DNA from: Pyronema omphalodes
Lineage: Eukaryota > Ascomycota > Pezizomycetes > Pezizales > Pyronemataceae
Assembly: GCA_024516155.1 (NCBI GenBank)
Contig: JAJJXM010000038.1
Span: 248,001-312,000, forward strand
DNA length: 64,000 nt
Direction of reading: 5' to 3'
The translations under genes and the position numbers were made by a program. Below are positions 47,940-57,297 of this stretch, in pieces (position 1 is the first letter of the stretch; each line of letters opens with the position of its first letter). The notes beneath the pieces were generated by a model. That model ran no database searches and had not been told where the DNA came from. It was given only the letters and a program-made list of their open reading frames with translations.

Positions 47940-48217
47940 GAGGGGGGAGGGGGTTAGGAGGAGGGGGAGGGGAGGGGGAGGTGTATGTTGATGTTGTCTT
48001 TGTTGATGGCTTTTTTTTTGGAAGGGAGTTGGTAAGGGAGTTTCAGAGATGGGAAATTCAAAATTTTTGTTGGTTCGTTTTATAACTGGCGTTGCAATTG
48101 GGTCATTAGAGGTAATCCCCCAAGTTCCTCCAGCGCAAGCGCAAGCGCACGCGCACACGCCGTGTAGTCACTGTAGTTCACCCCTCATCATTGCATTTCG
48201 TCTATGCATCATCTATT
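47940..48217. other. crb2 3' region, G-rich then AT-rich
   Basis: A GGAGGGGGAGGGGAGG tract (47940-47985) directly after the stop codon, and a GCGCAAGCGCACGCGCACACGC alternating purine-pyrimidine run at 48132-48160. No ORF is supported. Confidence 0.6.
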
Positions 48218-48333
48218 ATATATCTCTCAGCTCAGTTTCTCAGTTCATCTCCCTGCAAACCTTCTCCCCCGTTTTCACCGATTTTCATTTATTTTCTACA
48301 TAGTTAGCTCATCGGTAAGAGTTCTATAAGGTA

Positions 48334-48553
48334 TTTTGTGTAGAACAAAAGAGGGAAAGATCAGGTGGAGGTGGAGGTCACTGTTTATTGGTAGCGGTAC
48401 AGGTCTAAGTCTACGTATCCTACGGAGAGAGATATGCCCAATGTGGAACCTCCACCTCCATGGTCAGTCACATCAACCCTGACTGTGTCCACAGGTCAGT
48501 GACCGGAACCCTGATAGTGGCTGAGACACCAGAGCCCTAGGCCTCTTTTAACA
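48334..48553. mobile_element. 220-bp insertion in copy A relative to copy B (possible MITE)
   Basis: Copy B reads ...AAGGTA|CTTTCGCATTCC..., while copy A has 220 bp between the corresponding GGTA and CTTTCACATTCC. The extra DNA begins with GTGTAGAACAAAAGAGG and ends with CCTCTTTTAACAC, which form imperfect inverted termini. It contains a second inverted pair (GTGGAGGTGGAGGT near 48366 and ACCTCCACCTCCA near 48450). It has no coding capacity. Insertion in A is likelier than deletion from B because of this structure, but no clear target duplication was found. Confidence 0.5.
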
Positions 48554-48592
48554 CTTTCACATTCCTGTGTAACAACACTGTCATATCACAAA

Positions 48593-48769
48593 ATGTTTAT
48601 GACTGTGAGCTGCAATAACCGCCAACTCAGAGCCGCCGGATTTGGACTCTTCTCCACAACCTCCACCTCCACCACCACAACCTCCGCCTTCCACTCTCTA
48701 ACAGCTTCCGCAACACAATCCTTCCCACAACCACAACATCAATTCCACCCCGCTAAGTCCGTATATTAG
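48593..48769 (+). CDS. Upstream ORF of copy A, 58 aa
   Basis: ATG at 48593, stop at 48767-48769, ending 37 nt before the ATG of the fusion gene. It encodes MFMTVSCNNRQLRAAGFG followed by a Ser/Thr-rich stretch and a QPQHQFHPAKS tail. There are no acidic residues and few basic ones, so it loosely resembles a mitochondrial presequence. The same 58-codon ORF is intact in copy B with seven substitutions, four of them synonymous. It could be a regulatory upstream ORF that limits translation of the main gene, or a separate small protein. Splicing it onto the J-domain ORF was considered, but no suitable acceptor exists. Confidence 0.45.
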   Translation: MFMTVSCNNRQLRAAGFGLFSTTSTSTTTTSAFHSLTASATQSFPQPQHQFHPAKSVY

Positions 48770-48806
48770 CACCATTCCATCATTCCCTCATATCACATCC
48801 AAATCC

Positions 48807-50889
48807 ATGTCCCCACCCAACAACGACAGCGACAACCCCTACCAGGTACTGTCAATCCCATCCACATCCACCACCCAAGAAATCCGTATCAGATTCCGAA
48901 CCCTGGCGATAATATACCATCCCGATAAAGCACCGCAGAATCTTGCAAATCAGCATAAGGAAACTTTTATAAAAATTAAGAAAGCCTATGACCGTCTGAT
49001 GGATCCTGTGCAGAGGAGATTGGTGGATGCGGATTTAGGACGGAGTGATAGGGAAGCGCAGGAACGGAAGAAGGGGGAACAGGCAGCTGCGGCTGAGGCT
49101 GAGGTGCGGAGGAAGAGGGAACAGGCGGATGCTGAGGAACGGAGAAAGAGAGAAGAGGCGACCGCTGAAGCTCAACGTCGAGCAGAATGTCTACGTCAAC
49201 AAGCGGCGCAAGCTCAAAAACAAACATACCCTGACGCTTCAAAATGTTCCACAGCACCAGGATCTTCAACGCCTAGTACAGCACCACCTTCGTATACCTC
49301 CTCCCCGCCTAGGTCTTCAGATATTCCTAGACATCAAACATATACCTACAGTCATACTGCGGGAACTCTTCCAAATGAAAGGACTTACCTTTTCTCTGAT
49401 TCCAATAATGGGGGGAGGAGGCCCACCAACGGACAGAGGAGGCCCAGAAAATTTCTAATTTCACGGGGCGTAGTCACATGTGGAATTCTAGTCCTGATAC
49501 TAACCTCCTTTCTTGTGCTATGTGGAATATTGTTCCATCGCCCAGCACCATATGAACGTCGCATTGCCATCATCGGTAAATATCCCATCCGTTCATAATC
49601 CTTCCTTAATAAAACCTCGTTCATACCAGCTAACCTTCCTTCCTCAACCTCCCAGGAGCCGGTCCAGCTGGTCTATCCACCGCCTACCACCTCTCCCAAT
49701 CCGGCAGTTTGCTCGACCCGCACATCCCGCACAGCATAACCCTCTTCGATTCCTCTGTGCTCCTAGGTGGTCGCTCATCCTCCTCCATCACTCTTGGCAC
49801 CTCTAGAATTCCTTTAGGCCCCACAACCATCCCCCTCAGCTCCTCTCTTCTCCCTATCACTCACCGTCTCGGTATCCCCACCACCCCAGTTCACAGTGGT
49901 ATCGGCGACCTAGTAAGCAATGGCACTGGATCCTTCGGTGTATGGGACGGTAACAGTTGGATCTACGTCGAATCTGCCGCTGAAAATAATGAGGATAGAC
50001 CATGGTGGGACCTTGATTCATGGCTTCGATATTCCGCGGAAAATCAGAACATGGAACGGGAGCTTGTAGGCTTCCGGGAAAGAAAAATGAAGATGGCAAT
50101 CCCGTTTCAAAATCTTGGGGAGGCGTTAGAAAAGGCGTTATTAACTGGCCATGCGGAGAAATTGGCGGTGGATTGGTTACAGGAACGAGGTATAGGAGAG
50201 GAGTATCAACGCGAGGTATTAAATTCCTTGCTCCGCGCAAGATATACACAGAACATAGGCAGCATTTCGGCGTTTTCGGCATTGTCGGCCATGGATCGTG
50301 TGGACTCTGTAGGGGTGGATATAGCTTCCCTCTGGGCTGCTATGGCGGAGAAGTCAGGTGCGATTTTGAGACTTGGAGCGGAGGTCAGGGGGATAGAAAA
50401 AGGTGCCTGGGGTGGGTGGTATGTTAATTCCACCTCTTCTCCGCTGTTGGAGAGGTATGATGCGGTGGTTATTGCTGCTCCTTGGGGGCTTAAATCTTTA
50501 ACAAAATCCCTTGAACACCAGCTGAATCCCGAGGATGTCCCTAGAAATGTTGGTTTTGTAGATCAGCATATCACAATTTTCTCTAGTATCTGGGGGATTA
50601 ACAATGAGCAGTTTAAAGGGGTCGATACAGTTCCCGGACTGATATTAACTACACCTGGTTCCCAGCAATACAAAAATGCATCAAGATACACCGGTAGGGA
50701 TGGGTTGGGACAAACACCGTTTTGGGTTTTATCGCAAATTGGGGAGACTTATGAACCCGACGGCCGGAAAGTTTATAACTATAAAATCATCTCGGCGGAA
50801 GAAATCTCCGATGATATGATACGACGATGGTTAGGAGGTGGCAGGAATTTCGAACATGTTTGGAGAGGTTATGTAAGTTCCTTTCCTTT

Positions 50890-50964
<75 letters not shown>

Positions 50965-51501
50965 TGAGCTTTTCGTTTGCCACCCATAAGTCTATCTGAT
51001 AGGTTCTAGCTGCTAATATACTTCCCTTTCTGGTAATAGCAAAAAAATACATACAGCACACTTTTACCAAATCACGCATCGAATTATAGTAAAATCCAAC
51101 TCGACCAAAACCTTTGGTATACAGGCTCCATGGAAGAGCTTACAACAGGAATCGACCCAGCAGCAATGATGGGCGAAAACACAGCCGCTTTGATTCTGGG
51201 ACAATGGAAAAAAGAAGGAATACGCCTTGAGAACGATAAACGAAGACCGGTAGATGAAGAAGAAGAACGACGAAGGAATGAGGAAAGGAAATGGAGGGAG
51301 GAGGAAAGGAAACGTAGGCAAGAAGAGAAGAAGAGGAGAGAAGAAGAGGAGGAAAGAAGAAGAGAGGAGGAGAGGAAAAGGAAAAGGGAGGAGAAATGGA
51401 AGATATGGTGGGAGAGCTTTTGGATGTGGATGAAAGGGATTCTTTGGGTGATTTTCGTATTACTTTATCTTACTTGTGTGATAAGTTGCCAGAGAATGTG
51501 A
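48807..51501 (+). CDS. Fusion protein, copy A: J domain, membrane anchor, prenylcysteine-oxidase-like flavoprotein, charged helix, second membrane segment; 815 aa
   Basis: Predicted exons are 48807-49575, 49656-50872 and 51040-51501; introns of 80 and 167 nt, phases 1 and 0. Residues ~9-75 are a J domain (NPYQVLSIPS..., IIYHPDKAPQN with HPD, then ..KAYDRLMDP). A Glu/Lys/Arg/Ala-rich helix (~76-135) and a Ser/Pro/Thr linker follow. A hydrophobic anchor (GVVTCGILVLILTSFLVLCGI) is at ~222-242. It leads into an FAD Rossmann motif rebuilt by splicing (RRIAIIGAGPAGLSTAYHL) and a ~400-aa prenylcysteine oxidase/lyase-like domain (SDALWLLS-unrelated; landmarks LLGGRSSS, IVIAAPW-type strand AVVIAAPWG, YTGSMEELTTGIDPAAMMGENTA). 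After it come ~60 residues of E/R/K heptads like a single alpha helix, and a C-terminal hydrophobic segment (GILWVIFVLLYLTCVIS). Prenylcysteine oxidases cleave prenylcysteine thioethers to cysteine, an aldehyde and H2O2. No in-frame Met lies between residue ~65 and the flavin domain, which argues for real fusion. Confidence 0.82.
50891..50962 (+). repeat. Intronic (TCA)24 microsatellite, copy A
   Basis: Twenty-four TCA units begin 18 nt after the GTAAGT donor of the second intron. The run would read as poly-Ser if the intron were retained. Copy B has 25 units at the same place. Confidence 0.92.
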
Positions 51502-52749
51502 TAAATAGGAGAAAGAGTGGAAGGTGGGGAAGCTGAGATTATGAGAAATGAGTTTAATGATACGTGCTGTATGGGGCACGGTTGGGAATTTCTTCCCATA
51601 GCTCACCTATCCCCCAAAAACAAAGAAAACAAAAAAGAAACTGCGCAATGTACCTATATTCAGAGAAAAAAAAACTCTGAATCCGGATAAGTGTTTTTTA
51701 TCGCGCATTTTTAACTATGGAACAAATGAACAAATGAACAGATGAACAAATGAACTACATTACTCCCCAACTTCCCTCTAGAATTCCATAACTTCATCAC
51801 TCTATCACTCCATCACTCTAATATCTCGGTACAGGTATAGGTATAGGTACAGGTATAGGTATAGGTATTGGTATAGGTATCGGTATTGGTATAGGCATCT
51901 ATATCACATTTCAATATCACATTTCAATATCTGAATATCCGAATATTATGGATAATCAAATAATCGTCTATGGATCCTGGATCACTTCCTTACCTACTAC
52001 TTCTTCTTTTGTTATCCTATGATTCTTGCTGTGCTTCTTATGCTTCTTCTTCTTATGCCTTCTTATACCTTCTTATGCCTTCTTCTCTCACGCTATTTAT
52101 TCCTACTTATTTCTACTTATGCATTCTTTTACCTTCCTCTGTCACTCTACTTATTTCTTTGCTTCCTTTGCTTCCTATATATACTCCTCTTTCTTTCAGA
52201 ATTCAGAATTCAGAATCGAGAAATCGAGGAATTCAAATCGAAGAATTGAAAATCGAGAAATCAAAGAATTGAAAATTGAGAATTTAAAGAACGGAAAGTA
52301 CCCGAGTCTTCTGTCTTGAATTGATTGGATGATGTCATTGGCTGGGGGTTTGGGTTTGGGGGGGAGGGGTTTGGGGGGAAGTGGGGGAGGGGGGAAATGC
52401 CATAAATATGATATATATCCGAAATACTGTGGAAAAACTATGGTAATACTATGGTAATAATCAAATCGAAGCGGATTGGATTAAAGTGAAATGGATTAAA
52501 TTGCACTGAGTGCTTCTGGGCTGTGGCCTATGGCCTATGTGCTATGTGCTATAAAAAATCTAATCAGAGAATACCAAACATGCATCGATATCATACCGTT
52601 ATATTAAGGATCATCAGGGCGGAGTTGGAGTTTACCGTTACAGCCCGCAGATTATAGATATAGTATACAAGAGAGGATGTGGTCTGTTTCGGCCTACGGC
52701 CGGTCCATTTGGTTGCCACCGCAATGCCAACTGTTGATAAACTGGTTAC
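51502..52749. other. 3' flank of copy A and adjacent simple-sequence DNA
   Basis: 51502-51700 matches the copy B flank closely. 51832-51893 is a degenerate GGTATA/GGTACA hexamer array. 52020-52200 is CTT-rich and ends with two CTTTGCTTC units where copy B has 37. 52350-52395 is G-rich. No gene is supported. Confidence 0.65.
51832..51893 (+). repeat. Degenerate GGTATA hexamer array
   Basis: About ten hexamer units of GGTATA with C or T variants at position 4 or 5 (GGTACA, GGTATT, GGTATC). The array is absent from the corresponding part of copy B. Confidence 0.8.
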
Positions 52750-52793
52750 TCGTGCCTAAAGATGGTGGCTAGCGCCACCATCTTTAGGCACGA
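52750..52793. repeat. Near-perfect palindrome, 20-bp arms with 4-nt loop, CTCGTGCC family
   Basis: TCGTGCCTAAAGATGGTGGC (52750-52769) and its exact reverse complement (52774-52793) flank a TAGC loop. It is preceded by TA plus C, as in the element at 27782-27967, whose right end matches its right arm at 23 of 24 positions. The palindrome looks like two terminal inverted repeats joined with almost no body between them: an extreme internal deletion, or a foldback end fusion of the same element. Confidence 0.8.
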
Positions 52794-54099
52794 ACATATA
52801 ATGTGACGGGTTTCGACTATATATATGATGTGATCTTAAGAATATGAAACTCGCCTATGATTCCAGCAAGAGCAGCCTGGGATAAACAATATTCCTAGTG
52901 CTGCAGTTAATGTTATCCTGTGACAGCAATATTCTGACATGTTTCCTCCGCCTGACCCTTCACAGATATGTGCTGGAACACAAAGTTCATTGGGGCAAGC
53001 AGAAGATATTTTCTTGCCGATTGGAGGATTTGTCGAGTAATTTCACCTCTACAATATTTCATGGGTTGTAACTTCAGGACAATAACTCTCGAATTCTTGA
53101 CCAGCCACTTCTGTATTGAGAGGTTTCTACACAATCACCAGTTTTTCGGTTTGATTTCAATTTCTTGGGCCTTGCCAAACTCAATATTATGACGTATGGT
53201 ACAGTTTTGATATATATCGGAGGCTCTAACTTTTACCCCAGGATCTCGCTGGGAATCGTTCCAGAGCGTACATGATATCTTGGGCCTGTTGTCACCCTTA
53301 TTCCTTATGCTGGTTTTACTTCTCGTCTGTAAATTTGGAGCCCTGTTTGCTCTTTTTCCACTGGCCTCTCTGAACTCCCCTGTCTCCTCTCTCCTCACTG
53401 AACTGTTCTTCCACTTCTCACCTGGCCTCTGTCTTCAACGCTACCATATTGTCTCTACTCCCTTTCTGCCCTTCTCCCTCTCTGTCTTTTCACTCGTATT
53501 ATTTCTTCTCCAGCTTTTACATCACAGTTCATCTTTCTCACTTTGCCAATCCTTCCGCCATTTATGTACATATGTGTCTGTCTTTCATGTTTTTTTTATT
53601 TTTTTTTTCTCATTGTGCAGCATTAACTTTCGTGTTCATTCAGAAAGACTTTATGCACATTCTAAGATTCGATCAGTGCTCCTTACCCTGTTCTCATTCT
53701 TTCCGAGTCATCTTCCAAACCGGGAGCATTAATCACCTGTGCCTGTATCCACTCTGCAGTGGCAATCTTGGTAGTGGAGATCATGGTGGTAAGGGCTTTA
53801 GTTCCAGCAAGAGAGTGAAGTATAACCTGAAGTGACCTGAAGTTGTGCGGTGTGATTTCTATGGAGTTTCAGTTCCCGGCAGAGTTCATTCATGATTCAT
53901 GATTCCTCTGTATTTAGTATTTTGGGCAGCGTAGTGGTAGGTGTTTCGGCGTTTGTAGGGGTTGTAATGGACATGATTTTGGTGCATTTATCTGACGGGT
54001 ATGTAGTTCTCTGATTTTATTTTTTTGATTGAGTAATCCAGGAAATAGCTAAGATGGTCGAGGATATTATCCAGGGGGGGGGGGGGGGGGGCTGTGTAT
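52794..54099. other. Interval of decayed repeats between the two duplicated copies, first part
   Basis: Several frames on the minus strand read weakly like protein (for example 53135-53398 and 52913-53134) but carry stops and no recognisable domain. The 53290-53620 part is CT-rich. I regard it as old transposon debris without a family assignment. Confidence 0.45.
54076..54091 (+). repeat. Poly-G tract
   Basis: A run of about sixteen G residues, on the minus strand a poly-C run encoding proline repeats in a shadow frame. It is the second long poly-G tract of the window. Confidence 0.8.
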
Positions 54100-54480
54100 G
54101 CCATATCCAGCTGCCTTAAGTAAGGCACTTTGTATGTCTTCGGTTATTTCTGCTTTCTGTAGCATTATTCCCAGTCCTGCAATTTTCTGGCTTCGTATTG
54201 GCGTTTTGGGATATGGTAGCAGTACCGTTTGGGTTATCGGAAGTTGCTTTTTTGCGACGTAGTCTGGGATCACTGTGTGTCCGGGTTCCCGGGAGATGAT
54301 TATTTCAATATTGAATCTTCCCCTCCCAGAGTTTTCGTGGATGCTTGAATACTTCGGGCTATCGCTGGACCTGGTCTGGTCCCTTCTTGAGGTGTTTGAT
54401 TCCCTGGATAGTCGAGTGGTTGTTACATAAGACCAAAATATGACGGTTTGGTACTTTTTGTCTCTTGATGAATGATGCAG
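54100..54480 (-). pseudogene. LINE (Tad1-like) RNase H-domain remnant
   Basis: Minus-strand frames include ILVLCNNHSTIQGIKHLKKGP (about 54380-54450) and, in another frame, an SREPGHTVIPDYVAKKQL-type stretch (about 54235-54290). These resemble consecutive motifs of the RNase H domain of fungal LINEs: the DNQ-type second motif with a K-x-x-Q block after it, and the W-x-PGH-x-G-I-x-GNE-x-AD-x-x-AK motif. Frameshifts, stops and loss of catalytic residues show it is dead. No reverse-transcriptase part is visible. The family call is by motif resemblance only. Confidence 0.4.
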
Positions 54481-54742
54481 GCTGCAGCTCTTTTCAGTCC
54501 CTCATTTATTATTGCCTGGAGCCAAGCACCGTAAAATCCACTAGTTTCCCCCATATCCAAAAAACCGTTGTTCTGACAATTTTCGGCAGTTTGATGGGGA
54601 TAAAATATCCAGCGCCTGTTTAGTTCCCCAGAGATGTGTTATTGGTATATATTATTTATTATTGTATTCTTTTTTTGTTACACTTTGGGTTCTTAGAGTC
54701 TTCTGAGATATGTTGTTGGGGCATCTTTTGATAATTCTGGTA

Positions 54743-54920
54743 TTTAGGTGTTCATTGGACTACTTTGCCAAGGTAACATATCTGGGTGTACAGTATCTTC
54801 TCTACAGGATGCAGCCAAGGTCCTAGGTATCGGAGCATTCGTGCAAGCTGTCATGGTGTGTTCGATCCGGTCTGCCTTAGCAGTTGTATTCCCTCCCAGA
54901 TTGTGTTTGAACTTGTCTTT
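54743..54920 (+). pseudogene. Decayed copy of a CxxC ORF family, unit 1
   Basis: The + strand reads LDYFAKVTYLGVQYLLYRM.. then a stop, then CVRSGLP-like residues. It parallels the better-preserved unit 2 (LDHFAKETYVDVQYHRLYLQH...CIRCGLP) at 55347-55380 plus 56475-56580. DNA similarity is evident around TTTGCCAAGG.AACATAT and CCAAGGTCC.AGGT. Unit 1 has an in-frame stop and substitutions. The function of the ancestral protein is unknown. Confidence 0.5.
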
Positions 54921-55346
54921 TATTTCAATTTCGGATGCGTGAATGGTGTTGAGTTTTTTGCGCTTTCCGTCGATGTTCTTTTTGGCTTCGATGATCTCAT
55001 CTTTCTTTTGTTCAAGGAACTGTATTGCAAGGTAGTTACTTTCCTGTGGTGTATGGAACTTACAGCATCGCCCTCTTCTGCCTGACCATGCTCTTCAGAT
55101 GCTTTCCTCTCAAGCTTCTTGATATCCTCGTGATGTTTCTGAAGCTCAGTCTCAGTAATAGCAAAATCCTCCTTGGGAGGCTTCAAAACCTTCTCTGCTT
55201 CCTTCCACTATTTTTCTGCCTTGAGCCTATTCAAATTCGCTTTATATATCTCCTCATACAGTGTGTCAAGATTCTCCTCAATAAAACGTCAGTTGCTTAA
55301 CTTCCTCTAGTGGCGGCTCCTCCCGCTTGGGAAACATATTATTGAA
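54921..55346. other. Transposon-type debris between the two decayed units
   Basis: The minus strand holds a charged helical frame (about 54920-55186: ETELQKHHEDIKKLERKASEEHG) without a recognised domain, bounded by stops. It may belong to the same dead element as the CxxC units. Confidence 0.35.
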
Positions 55347-55372
55347 TTGGACCACTTTGCCAAGGAAACATA

Positions 55373-55380
55373 TGTGGATG
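55373..55380 (+). repeat. Target-site duplication of the hAT element, left copy
   Basis: TGTGGATG directly precedes the CAGACCT terminus and is repeated exactly at 56467-56474 directly after the other terminus. Confidence 0.92.
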
Positions 55381-56466
55381 CAGACCTTCCAGTCGTACAA
55401 ACCAGTTCAAAATGACGGTCAAAACGGACTGTACGGACTGTTGGAATGTGAGAACTGTACGGCGAACCAGTTCAGTTTACTGTTAGTAATATAAACTGGT
55501 TAAACTGCGAAAACCAGTTAACTGAATGCAAGGCTTGGCAAACCAGGTGAACTGTTTAAAACTGCGAAAACTGGTTTATGAAGGGGCAATAAATATTATT
55601 GAGTGCATACATAAAAACTTTCTATCATATCTGGTCGCTAGAAATCATAAAGGACGCCTAATATTGAAGCTCTTGAGCCCCTCAATGGCTTCCAGAGTAT
55701 CTGCCTGCATTCAATGGCGGTCCGATATAATGATTTTCTTGCATTCGAAAAACAGCCGCTCGGGCTCGGCGCTCATTGCGGGAATAGACAGCAGTACTTC
55801 AACAGCCGTTTTGCAAATTTTAGGGAACCTTGCTCGCTGCCGGGGCTCACACCACCACTCAATGGCAGAAGGACCATCCCCAAGTGCTGCCTCAAGTCTC
55901 AGCGCACAGTAATCAACATACTCGTCCGGCTGCGTGGGGCTACCTGTTGCCGTATCTTCAGAGCCTTGTTGGGGTTCTATCGGGGTATTGAAGCCAGGTG
56001 GTATAGAGGAGAGGCCGCTGGTAACGGAACTCATTGTAGGTGGTTGGAGAGAAATGTCAGTGTAAGATATGGTTGAGTTCTGTAGGTCAAGAGAAAATAG
56101 TCTAGGCGAGATATATAGGAGAATCCAGGCCAGCAGAGGTGCGTTCAAACGAGGTTTAGGTACAATATTTGCATCGGTTTGGCTGTCTATGATCCTCCAT
56201 GCATGGGTTTGGCTGCTTATTCTTCTGCGCAGTAGTCAACGAGGTGGTTAAACTGGTTTGTATCTGACAACCAGTAAACTGTTTACTGAGTCAGTTCAAT
56301 CAGTTCAATCAGTGCAGTGCAGTTACCTGGTTTTATGGGACCCTCAAAACTGAACCAACTGCGTATCCGGGACACGAAAACTGCACCAACTAACTGTGAA
56401 TTATCAGTTCAGTTTACCTGGTTTACGATTTTACCCGGTAAACTGGCTATACGGTTGGGAGGTCTG
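55381..56466 (-). mobile_element. hAT-superfamily DNA transposon, deleted derivative, 1086 bp
   Basis: The ends are exact. Left CAGACCTTCCAGTCGTACAA is matched by the reverse complement of the right end, CAGACCTCCCAACCGTATAG, and both then continue into CCAGTT. The 8-bp duplications TGTGGATG flank the element, as expected for hAT. Both sub-terminal regions (55400-55580 and 56230-56460) are packed with AACTGGTT/AACCAGTT motifs in both orientations, the usual hAT transposase-binding clusters. The interior encodes only a C-terminal transposase remnant on the minus strand. The element is non-autonomous but structurally well preserved, so its insertion may be fairly recent. Confidence 0.9.
55660..56148 (-). 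pseudogene. hAT transposase C-terminal (dimerisation) remnant
   Basis: The minus-strand frame carries the hAT C-terminal motif: IEWWCEPRQRARFPKICKTA, VLLSIPAMSAEPERLFFECK and IISDRH. The frame is stopped by a TGA and then continues in register with MQADTLEAIEGLKSFN, the normal end of the domain. The N-terminal BED finger and the catalytic core are absent. The stop fits a CGA-to-TGA change, the type produced by repeat-induced point mutation, but one event proves nothing. Confidence 0.8.
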
Positions 56467-56474
56467 TGTGGATG
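56467..56474 (+). repeat. Target-site duplication of the hAT element, right copy
   Basis: Exact copy of TGTGGATG found at 55373-55380. Removing the element and one copy restores the reading frame of the interrupted CxxC ORF. Confidence 0.92.
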
Positions 56475-57083
56475 TGCAGTATCATCGACTGTATCTGCAG
56501 CATGTGACAAAGGTCCCAGGTGTCGAGCATGCGGGCGAGCCGTATCGGTGTATTCGATGCGGTCTACCATTGACATCTGAATTCCCTGACAAATTTTATC
56601 AAAGATGCGAAGTGGTTTGGGATTGGAAAGGCGAATGGGGACCATTGGACCACCGGGTGACCGGGCAGCCAGGAGAGCAGTCTTATAGAGCATTGTTTCG
56701 TTGTTTCCCATCGAATATGTTCCGGTTGCCACGGTTACCGGTTTTACCATCCCACCATGAGTTACCGAAGCCTTTGAATTGCCGCCCGACAGCCTGAGGA
56801 GTTCACCGGCATTACACACGGTCCAAAAACCGCCCAAACTCGTCTAAATTGGTTTCAATTACGTCATGACGGACGCTATACCATTTCAGGTGAATAACTA
56901 AAATGTGTGCTTAAAGTATTCTGATGATATATCTCTCAGCTCAGTTCCTCAGTTGATTTTCCTGCAAAACTTCTACCCTGTTTTCGCAAATTTCCATATG
57001 TTTTCTATATAGTCAGCTCACCGGTAAGAGTTCTATAAGGTACTTTCGCATTCCTGTGTAAAACAAAACTGTCATATCACAAA

Positions 57084-57260
57084 ATGTTCATGACTGTGAG
57101 CTGCAATAACCGCCAACTCAGAGCCGCCGGATTTGGACCCTTCTCCACAACCTCCACCTCCACCTCCACAACCTCTGCCTTCCACTCTCTAACAGCCTCC
57201 GCAACACAATCCTTCCCACAACCACAACACCAATTCCACCCCGCTAAGTCCGTATCTTAG
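57084..57260 (+). CDS. Upstream ORF of copy B, 58 aa
   Basis: ATG 57084 to stop 57258-57260, 37 nt before the fusion-gene ATG. It differs from the copy A ORF by L-to-P, T-to-S and Y-to-S changes plus four silent ones. No indel or stop has arisen even though the nearby leader has gained or lost 220 bp, which hints at constraint on the frame. Confidence 0.45.
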   Translation: MFMTVSCNNRQLRAAGFGPFSTTSTSTSTTSAFHSLTASATQSFPQPQHQFHPAKSVS

Positions 57261-57297
57261 CATCATCCCATCATTCCCTCACATCACATCAAAAATC

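Larger units (their letters stand above)
48218..52380 (+). repeat. Segmental duplication, copy A
   Basis: The sequence from TATATCTCTCAGCTCAGTT (about 48218) to the GTACCCGAGTCTTCTGTC block (about 52301-52345) recurs in the same orientation at 56932-60840. It covers the upstream ORF, the whole three-exon fusion gene and about 850 bp of 3' flank. Relative to copy B it contains a 220-bp insertion in the 5' leader and lacks the long minisatellite in the 3' flank. Exons 2 and 3 and the introns are nearly identical between copies; the 5' part of exon 1 and the distal 3' flank are more diverged. Confidence 0.92.
55347..56800 (+). pseudogene. CxxC ORF family, unit 2, interrupted by a hAT element
   Basis: The + strand encodes LDHFAKETYVD up to 55380 and, after the hAT insertion and its duplicated target, resumes in the same register from 56475 with VQYHRLYLQHVTKVPGVEHAGEPYRCIRCGLPLTSEFPDKFY..., staying open to about 56797. 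A C-x-x-C pair suggests half of a zinc-binding site. The family is not recognised. Coordinates include the inserted element. Confidence 0.5.

Noticed and set aside
48193..48604. Whole uORF spliced to the J-domain frame as a mitochondrial presequence
   Set aside because: A donor-like GTATAT exists at the end of the uORF, but no acceptor AG lies before the J-domain ATG in either copy.
50787..50987. Minus-strand poly-Met frame opposite the (TCA)n tract
   Set aside because: Shadow of the microsatellite.
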